Shown here piece after piece: positions 16,830 to 21,756 of a stretch of 21,756 nucleotides of DNA (within the stretch, counting starts at the first letter, position 1; every line of letters starts with the position of its first letter). This DNA comes from Aphodoplasma sp045592745 (lineage in GTDB: Bacteria > Bacillota > Clostridia > UBA1381 > UMGS1253), in the NCBI GenBank assembly GCA_045592745.1, contig JAZNVH010000016.1, forward strand, positions 1 through 21,756, in the 5' to 3' direction. The notes beneath the pieces were generated by a model that was not told the origin of the DNA, did not search any database, and was given only the letters and a program-made list of their open reading frames with translations. A program made the position numbers and the translations under genes.

Positions 16830-16841
16830 GAACATTTGTTT
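16830..16841 (+). promoter_or_regulatory. Probable LexA (SOS) box in the recA promoter
   Basis: GAACATTTGTTT fits the Firmicutes LexA consensus GAAC-RNRY-GTTY at all but one position (T in place of the second R). The arms AACA/TGTT are symmetric. It sits just downstream of the -10 box over the predicted transcription start, where bound LexA would block RNA polymerase. No lexA gene is in this window. Confidence 0.65.
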
Positions 16842-16861
16842 GTGAAAGCGAGGAATATACT

Positions 16862-17929
16862 ATGGCTGAGAATTTACCTGAAAATACGTCCGAAAAAAGA
16901 AAGGCGCTTGATGCGGCGCTTAGCGGAATACGTAAGCAGTTTGGTGACGGCTCGATAATGAAACTTGGCGAAAATGCAAAAACTAATATAGAGGCAATTC
17001 CAACCGGTTCAATGAGTCTTGATTTGGCACTTGGAATAGGCGGACTTCCGCGCGGAAGAATTGTAGAGGTGTATGGACCGGAATCATCGGGAAAAACTAC
17101 ACTTACTCTTCATGTTGTTGCAGAGGCACAAAAGCTTGGCGGCGAGGTTGCATTTATCGACGCAGAGCACGCGCTTGACCCCGAATATGCAAGAAGGCTT
17201 GGAGTAGATATTGATAATTTGCTTGTTGCACAGCCTGATACGGGCGAGCAGGCACTTGAAATAATGGAAGCCTTGGTAAGAAGCGGTGCTATTGACGTTG
17301 TTGTTGTCGATTCTGTTGCGGCGCTTGTACCAAAGGCTGAGATTGACGGCGAAATGGGCGATTCGCATGTGGGTCTTCACGCACGTCTTATGTCACAGGC
17401 TCTTCGTAAGCTTGCAGGCATACTAAATAAGTCTAATACAATAGCAATATTTATAAATCAGCTTCGTGAGAAGGTGGGTGTAATTTACGGAAATCCCGAA
17501 ACAACCACCGGTGGACGTGCGCTCAAGTTTTATGCATCTGTGCGCCTTGATATAAGAAAAGTTGAGGCTATAAAAAACGGTTCTGAAATAATAGGTAACC
17601 GTGCACGTGTAAAGGTTGTTAAAAATAAGGTTGCACCGCCATTTAAAGAGGCAGAATTTGATATTCTTTATGGAAAGGGCATATCTAAAGAAGGAAACAT
17701 TTTAGATGTTGCAACGTCGCTTGATATAATCAAAAAGAGCGGTTCGTGGTTTGCTTATGAAGGCGAAAGACTTGGACAGGGCAGAGACAACGTGCGTAAA
17801 TACATGGAGGAAAACCCTGAATTCACGGCAAAAATAGATGCGCAAATCAGGGAAAAATTAGCGATAGGACAGTCTGAGCGTATAGATTCAGAAGCTGTAA
17901 GTCCTTTGTCAAAGCAGCCGAAAAAGTAA
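16862..17929 (+). CDS. recA: Recombinase RecA
   Basis: A 355-aa DNA strand-exchange ATPase and coprotease for LexA. Motifs: Walker A GPESSGKTT (72-80), the FIDAEHALDPEYA segment after it, Walker B VVVVDSVAALVPK, the Gln-containing INQLREKVGVIYGNPE segment at the L2 region, and GGRALKFYASVRLDIR. The N-terminal helix (about 10-32) for subunit contact and a C-terminal domain ending in a basic KQPKK tail are present; the acidic tail of E. coli RecA is absent. GAGG (16850-16853) is 8 bases before ATG. It has its own promoter and a LexA-box candidate, and the exonuclease gene follows after 25 bp. Confidence 0.98.
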   Translation: MAENLPENTSEKRKALDAALSGIRKQFGDGSIMKLGENAKTNIEAIPTGSMSLDLALGIGGLPRGRIVEVYGPESSGKTTLTLHVVAEAQKLGGEVAFIDAEHALDPEYARRLGVDIDNLLVAQPDTGEQALEIMEALVRSGAIDVVVVDSVAALVPKAEIDGEMGDSHVGLHARLMSQALRKLAGILNKSNTIAIFINQLREKVGVIYGNPETTTGGRALKFYASVRLDIRKVEAIKNGSEIIGNRARVKVVKNKVAPPFKEAEFDILYGKGISKEGNILDVATSLDIIKKSGSWFAYEGERLGQGRDNVRKYMEENPEFTAKIDAQIREKLAIGQSERIDSEAVSPLSKQPKK

Positions 17930-17954
17930 AAGAAAATTCAAGAGGAATAGATAA

Positions 17955-18932
17955 ATGACGTATATAGTTATGGACCTTGAATGGAATCAGCCTGTTTCAA
18001 AAAATAGCTATCCGTATTTAAAAATAGGCGATAAGATGCCCAATGAAATAATTCAAATTGGTGCTTACAAGGTTTCGGATAAACTAAAAATAATTGACAG
18101 CTTTTGTGCATATATTAAGCCAAAATATTATAAAAAGCTCAACAGTTTTGTAAAAAGAGTTACCAACATTGATAAAACGACAATAGGTGAGGGCAAAAGC
18201 TTTGTAAGTGCTATCGAGAGTTTTAAAAACTGGTGCGGTGATGAATTTTGTATTTTTACCTGGGGCAGTGATGATGTTCAGGTTATAAAACAAAATCTTG
18301 ATTTTTATGGTATTGATAAAAGCTTTATAACTCGCTGGTACGATGTGCAGACTATTTTTTCTGTGTCGCAGCTTGGTGAAAAGCAGCAAAAGTCTTTAAG
18401 CTTTGCTATGGAGCATATGAAAATACAAGAGGACGAAAACAGACGTTTGCACGATGCGCTTGATGATGCGTATTATACGGCTCAGATTTTGATAAAGCAC
18501 GATATTGATGCTTGTATTAAGGAATATGTTTCTGAGAGTGATTTTAAAATTTTATGTGCAGAGCTTGATGATACAAGTTTTGGTGCTTTTTACACAAAAA
18601 ATAAGGCTATGGCAGATAAAAATGTAACCAAAATAGCTTGTCCCAAATGCGGAGAATGTATGAAAAAATATGGTGCATGGCTTTCAGTTAATGGGAAACA
18701 TATTTGCCTTGCCACGTGCACAAAACACGGTGATTTTGTGTCGAGAGTAAAAATCAATAAGCACCTTGATGGGAAATTTTATGTAAATAAGATTACCAAA
18801 AAAGCAAGTGAGCAAATAGCTGATGATTTGAAAAAACGATATGAATTTTCAAAAAGACAAACAAAAGCGAAAAGCAAGCGAAAAGTGAATGTTTTATATG
18901 GTCGGAATAATGAAAAGGGTAGTGCAATATAA
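17955..18932 (+). CDS. DEDDh 3'-5' exonuclease with C-terminal zinc-ribbon-like tail
   Basis: A 325-aa predicted exonuclease. The DnaQ-like fold (1-185) shows ExoI DLEWN (Asp7, Glu9), ExoII Asp106/107 in WGSDDV, and ExoIII His166 with Asp171 in HDALDDAYYT, the full DEDDh set. The EIIQIGAYKV and fingertip segments resemble the ERI-1/KapD branch, which includes RNA exonucleases, so the substrate may be RNA or DNA. After it comes a Cys-rich segment (229-258: CPKCGEC, then C251, C255, H258) able to bind zinc, and a very basic tail (about 300-320) likely to hold nucleic acid. AGAGG (17941-17945) precedes the start. It lies 25 bp after recA with no promoter between, so it is probably co-induced with recA; a DNA-repair role is inference. 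Confidence 0.85.
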   Translation: MTYIVMDLEWNQPVSKNSYPYLKIGDKMPNEIIQIGAYKVSDKLKIIDSFCAYIKPKYYKKLNSFVKRVTNIDKTTIGEGKSFVSAIESFKNWCGDEFCIFTWGSDDVQVIKQNLDFYGIDKSFITRWYDVQTIFSVSQLGEKQQKSLSFAMEHMKIQEDENRRLHDALDDAYYTAQILIKHDIDACIKEYVSESDFKILCAELDDTSFGAFYTKNKAMADKNVTKIACPKCGECMKKYGAWLSVNGKHICLATCTKHGDFVSRVKINKHLDGKFYVNKITKKASEQIADDLKKRYEFSKRQTKAKSKRKVNVLYGRNNEKGSAI

Positions 18933-18947
18933 GTTGTGCTACCCTTT
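18914..18947 (+). terminator. Candidate terminator/hairpin at the end of the recA-exonuclease unit
   Basis: A 14-bp stem (18914-18927 with 18934-18947, two G-T wobbles) and a 6-nt loop. The exonuclease stop codon TAA (18930-18932) lies in the loop. The T-run after the stem is only three bases, so intrinsic termination may be weak; it could instead protect the 3' end or need Rho. Confidence 0.5.
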
Positions 18948-19016
18948 ATGCCTATCATTGTCTGTAGTTTAAGATAGTTTGTTATAAAAAAACTATATAA
19001 ATTTGAATTTGTATAT

Positions 19017-19045
19017 TTGACATAGCTAAAGAATAATGATATTAT
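19017..19045 (+). promoter_or_regulatory. SigA-like promoter of the SLH gene
   Basis: -35 TTGACA (19017-19022), a 17-bp spacer and -10 TATTAT (19040-19045), about 47 bases before the GTG start. The AT-rich leader contains no structure that I can name. Confidence 0.7.
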
Positions 19046-19077
19046 TAAAATATATAAGTATATCTATTTTTTTAAAT

Positions 19078-19084
19078 GGAGGAG
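19078..19084 (+). promoter_or_regulatory. Ribosome binding site deciding the SLH gene start
   Basis: GGAGGAG is 7 bases before GTG 19092 and only 1 base before the in-frame GTG 19086. The spacing selects 19092. Confidence 0.7.
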
Positions 19085-19091
19085 TGTGTTT

Positions 19092-19769
19092 GTGAAAAAG
19101 TGTAGAATGATATCTTTGGTGATTATTTTTATGCTTTTGTTTGCCTCTGGGGTCGGTGCTACAACTATAGAAAATCCGATCTTGGAAGATAAAAGCCAAG
19201 AAAAGCAAACAGAGGAATATACATTTTATGATATTGTTGATCATTGGTCGCAGCAGTTTGTTGTTAAAGCTGTAAAACATGGACTTTTTGTAGGTGATTT
19301 AGAGGGTGAATTTAATCCTGATGATGATGTTACACGGGCACAGTTTATAACAGTTCTTTGGAGAATGTCAGGAAAAGAAAGTGTAGATACTAAGTTGCCG
19401 TTTAAGGATGTTGAAACACAAATTCCTGAATTTAAGCAGGCGATTGCATGGGGATATGCAAAAGGTTATATTAATGGCACATCAAATGAGACGTTTGAGC
19501 CTGATGCGCCACTTACCCGCGAAGAAGCAATGAAAATACTTCATTCACTTTCAGGTTCTGCTACAGGTGGAGAAATGATGTTTTTCGGAATTTATGATGG
19601 CACATTCGAAGACAGCAATAATATTTCGCAGTGGGCAAAACCTTCTGTATATTGGGGAGTATATAATAAGTTAATCTCTGGAACGAGCGAAAAAACACTT
19701 ACACCTGATGGAAATACAACTCGCGCACAATTGGCGAAAATATTGGTTAATTATCTTGATATAAAATAA
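19092..19769 (+). CDS. Secreted protein made of three SLH domains
   Basis: A 225-aa surface protein that is almost only a cell-wall anchor. It starts at GTG 19092, giving a signal peptide with basic VKKCR start, hydrophobic core (7-22) and cleavage near Ala23. Three S-layer homology domains follow: about 45-92 (ends TRAQFITVLWRMSG), 101-153 (TREEAMKIL) and 167-222 (TRAQLAKIL). Such triplets bind pyruvylated secondary cell-wall polymer in other Firmicutes. A short linker (24-44) is the only other sequence. The next gene lies 18 bases downstream and encodes a large Ig-like protein, so the two are likely co-transcribed. It could be a wall-lining protein or a competitor or spacer for anchor sites; this is inference. 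Confidence 0.9.
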   Translation: MKKCRMISLVIIFMLLFASGVGATTIENPILEDKSQEKQTEEYTFYDIVDHWSQQFVVKAVKHGLFVGDLEGEFNPDDDVTRAQFITVLWRMSGKESVDTKLPFKDVETQIPEFKQAIAWGYAKGYINGTSNETFEPDAPLTREEAMKILHSLSGSATGGEMMFFGIYDGTFEDSNNISQWAKPSVYWGVYNKLISGTSEKTLTPDGNTTRAQLAKILVNYLDIK

Positions 19770-19787
19770 ATAGTAAAGGAGAAGAAA

Positions 19788-21756
19788 ATGAAAAAGATAA
19801 TTTTTGCTTTATTATCATTAACTTTGCTTCTTGGTTTGCTCTCTTTGCCGGCATTGGCCGCAGAAGAATCAGGTGGTTTTTATGACATTGGCACATATAA
19901 TAATGTTGTTATAGAACCATATTCGAAAAATATAAAAGTGGATGCTACAATGGAAAACCTGGATGATGATGTGGAGCTGGAACAGTATTATAAAGATTCT
20001 AACAGACTTGAAGTGTCATATACAGGTGCAACACAAGGTGCTTATTATGGCATTATATTGGTTGAAGGTAGCGGATTGCCTACCAAGGATAGTAAAATAT
20101 TTTATGTCGATCAGTTAATGGCAGAGTCAAGCACTGTTAAATTTAATGTTTATCCTATGCTGCCTGAAGGACAAACTTCTTTGTCGCTTTACATATCAAG
20201 TGATGCACAAGGTTTTGAGATTATTAAAATTCCTCTTAATTATAAGCTAATACCTGGCATTTCGATTGGTGAAGCTGATTTTGTATTTGATCTTGACAAC
20301 AAGGTTTATACAGGAAACGAAATTAAACCTGCTATCACATCGAATTTAACAGCAAATATGGACTATAGCGTTAGTTATACCAATAACACAAATGTTGGAA
20401 CAGCGACTATAACAGTAACAGGTATGGGTAATTATACCTCGAGTGTATCAAAGACTTTTGAAATTACACAGAAGGCAATTTCTGAAACAGAATTTACAGT
20501 ATCGGGTATTGAGCGGAGTTACACATATACAGGTTCTGCAATCGCTCCTGAGATAACAGTGAAATGGGGTGACAGGGTTTTAGTAAAGAATACCGACTAT
20601 AGTGTTTCATATTCAAACAATGAAAATGTTGGAACAGCGACTATAACAGTAACAGGTATGGGTAACTACACAGGGTCGATGAATGCTACATTTGCAATTA
20701 CTCCGTCAGTTTATACAGGTAGTGTTAACATTTCTGCAAACGGAGCAACAATAATAATTGATACTGTATTGAAAGCTGATGTTAGCGCAACAACAGGTCA
20801 TAATTTGTCTTATCAGTGGAAGAAAAATGGTATAAATATTCATAATGCAACGGCAGATACATACACAGTAACCACAGAAGATTTTGAGTCAAACATCTCG
20901 GTTGTGGTCACATCTTCAGGAAATTATATTGGAACAATTGAAAGTGTGCCTATAACTGTTGGTAAGTCAGTTTTGACAGGTAGCGTTCTTGTTGCAAATG
21001 CAGAAAATATTATTACAGCTACACTTTCTGGTGTTCCATCAGAGGATAACTACACTATTGTATGGCTTCGTAATGGTAATGCAATTACCAACGCAAGTGG
21101 TTTAAGCTATGTTGTTACGGATGAAGACAAAGGCTGTGAAATCAGCATAAAGCTTGTGGCAATGGGAGATGTTTACACAGGGGCAATCATTTCCAATACT
21201 ATTGTTATTCCTGCTGAAGCTCCTTCATTTACAAGTACTCCTAGTGTATCTGCTGGAAACAGTCAAATTACAGTATCATTTGCAGCCAAAGCAAATGGTT
21301 CAGCAATTTTGAATTATGAAATTATTGTTAATGGAAATGTAGTGGCAACTGTTGAGGGCAGCAAAAGCACATATACAATCACAAATCTTGTAAACAATAC
21401 ACAATATACGATTAAGGTTGCTGCTATAAATGGCGCAGGAAGAACTGAATCTGAAGAGGTTAATGCAATACCTTTCTATATCTCAAGCGGCGGCGGTGGC
21501 GGCGGTGGTGTAACAATAACACCAAAACCGACTGTAACAGAAAACGCGGATGGTTCTGTTACTCAGACAATAACTGATTCTAAAACAGGTACTGTTATCC
21601 AAAAGACGCAGTATCCCGATGGGGAAACGAAAGTAGTTGAAACAAAGAAGGACGGAACAGTTACTACAACCACAACTGATGCTGTCGGCAATACGGCCGA
21701 AGTGGTTATAAATCCTGATGGTACAACAAATATAGATGCTACTGTTTCAAAAGAAG
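19788..21756 (+). CDS. Large secreted Ig-like/fibronectin III surface protein (3' end outside window)
   Basis: An open frame of 656 codons runs past the window end. AAAGGAG (19775-19781) is 6 bases before ATG. Parts: signal peptide 1-24 with an ALA cleavage site; a unique beta-rich domain (about 25-160); two MBG-like repeats (about 165-228 and 240-306), both containing NVGTATITVTGMGNYT; two Ig-like domains (about 308-390, with SYQWKKNG, and 396-472, with IVWLRNG); a fibronectin III domain (about 478-565); a seven-glycine linker (568-574); then a Thr-rich region with repeated DGS/DGT turns (about 575-656). This linker type commonly precedes C-terminal SLH domains in clostridial surface proteins, so anchoring by SLH beyond the window is expected but not seen. 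No catalytic domain is visible; an adhesin or stalk role is inference. Confidence 0.85.
   Translation, partial: MKKIIFALLSLTLLLGLLSLPALAAEESGGFYDIGTYNNVVIEPYSKNIKVDATMENLDDDVELEQYYKDSNRLEVSYTGATQGAYYGIILVEGSGLPTKDSKIFYVDQLMAESSTVKFNVYPMLPEGQTSLSLYISSDAQGFEIIKIPLNYKLIPGISIGEADFVFDLDNKVYTGNEIKPAITSNLTANMDYSVSYTNNTNVGTATITVTGMGNYTSSVSKTFEITQKAISETEFTVSGIERSYTYTGSAIAPEITVKWGDRVLVKNTDYSVSYSNNENVGTATITVTGMGNYTGSMNATFAITPSVYTGSVNISANGATIIIDTVLKADVSATTGHNLSYQWKKNGINIHNATADTYTVTTEDFESNISVVVTSSGNYIGTIESVPITVGKSVLTGSVLVANAENIITATLSGVPSEDNYTIVWLRNGNAITNASGLSYVVTDEDKGCEISIKLVAMGDVYTGAIISNTIVIPAEAPSFTSTPSVSAGNSQITVSFAAKANGSAILNYEIIVNGNVVATVEGSKSTYTITNLVNNTQYTIKVAAINGAGRTESEEVNAIPFYISSGGGGGGGVTITPKPTVTENADGSVTQTITDSKTGTVIQKTQYPDGETKVVETKKDGTVTTTTTDAVGNTAEVVINPDGTTNIDATVSKE
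20390..20431 (+). repeat. 42-bp exact direct repeat, copy 1
   Basis: Identical to 20624-20665, offset 234 bp (78 codons, in frame). It encodes the NVGTATITVTGMGN core of the first MBG-like domain; the flanking sequence of the two domains is much more diverged. Confidence 0.9.
20624..20665 (+). repeat. 42-bp exact direct repeat, copy 2
   Basis: Second copy of the repeat at 20390-20431, in the same reading frame, in the second MBG-like domain. Confidence 0.9.

Noticed and set aside
1..21756. CRISPR array, insertion sequence, prophage or defence island
   Set aside because: No spaced repeats, transposase, integrase, terminal inverted repeats or phage genes were seen on either strand; the tRNA genes show no integrated element or duplicated 3' end.

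Overview
The window reads as chromosomal DNA from a low-GC, Gram-positive-type anaerobe of the class Clostridia. Evidence: AT-rich sequence with strong AGGAGG-type ribosome binding sites, near-consensus SigA promoters with 17-bp spacers, a Firmicutes-type LexA box before recA, a ThiI without a rhodanese domain next to its own cysteine desulfurase, and secreted proteins with S-layer homology (SLH), copper-amine-oxidase-like 'stalk', Ig-like and fibronectin III modules. The mix of a secreted polysaccharide lyase, an SGNH esterase and SLH proteins suits a fibre-degrading gut or sediment clostridium (Monoglobales/Oscillospirales-like), but genus and species cannot be fixed from the sequence alone.

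Layout. (1) 63-3902: a large secreted heparinase II/III-type lyase with accessory domains, closed by a strong terminator (3909-3947). (2) 4005-5018: an SGNH/GDSL hydrolase. (3) 5019-5641: a tRNA island with tRNA-Leu(UAA) on the minus strand and tRNA-Pro(GGG) on the plus strand, diverging from back-to-back promoters, each with its own terminator. (4) 5550-16782: from a SigA promoter, one long co-directional run: RlmI-like methyltransferase, ecfA1, ecfA2, ecfT, truA, a DUF5711-like membrane-anchored propeller protein, a CvpA-family protein, rho, a NifS/IscS-type cysteine desulfurase, thiI and cinA. Gaps are 38 bp or less and I see no internal terminator. (5) 16792-18947: recA, with its own promoter and a LexA-box candidate, followed by a DEDDh exonuclease with a C-terminal Cys-rich zinc-ribbon-like segment. 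(6) 19017-21756: a short SLH-only secreted protein and a long Ig-like/FnIII surface protein that runs off the window end.

How the genes work together. The middle operon is housekeeping: ECF-module vitamin or metal uptake, tRNA/rRNA modification (TruA pseudouridine, ThiI 4-thiouridine with sulfur from the adjacent desulfurase, RlmI-like methylation), transcription termination (Rho) and nucleotide salvage (CinA). recA and the exonuclease form a likely DNA-damage-inducible pair. The two ends hold cell-surface and carbohydrate functions.

No mobile element, prophage, CRISPR array or clearly new multi-gene system is visible. The best leads are the recA-linked exonuclease with its zinc-ribbon tail, the DUF5711-like/CvpA pair before rho, the modular lyase, and the SLH/Ig surface pair with a 42-bp exact internal repeat.
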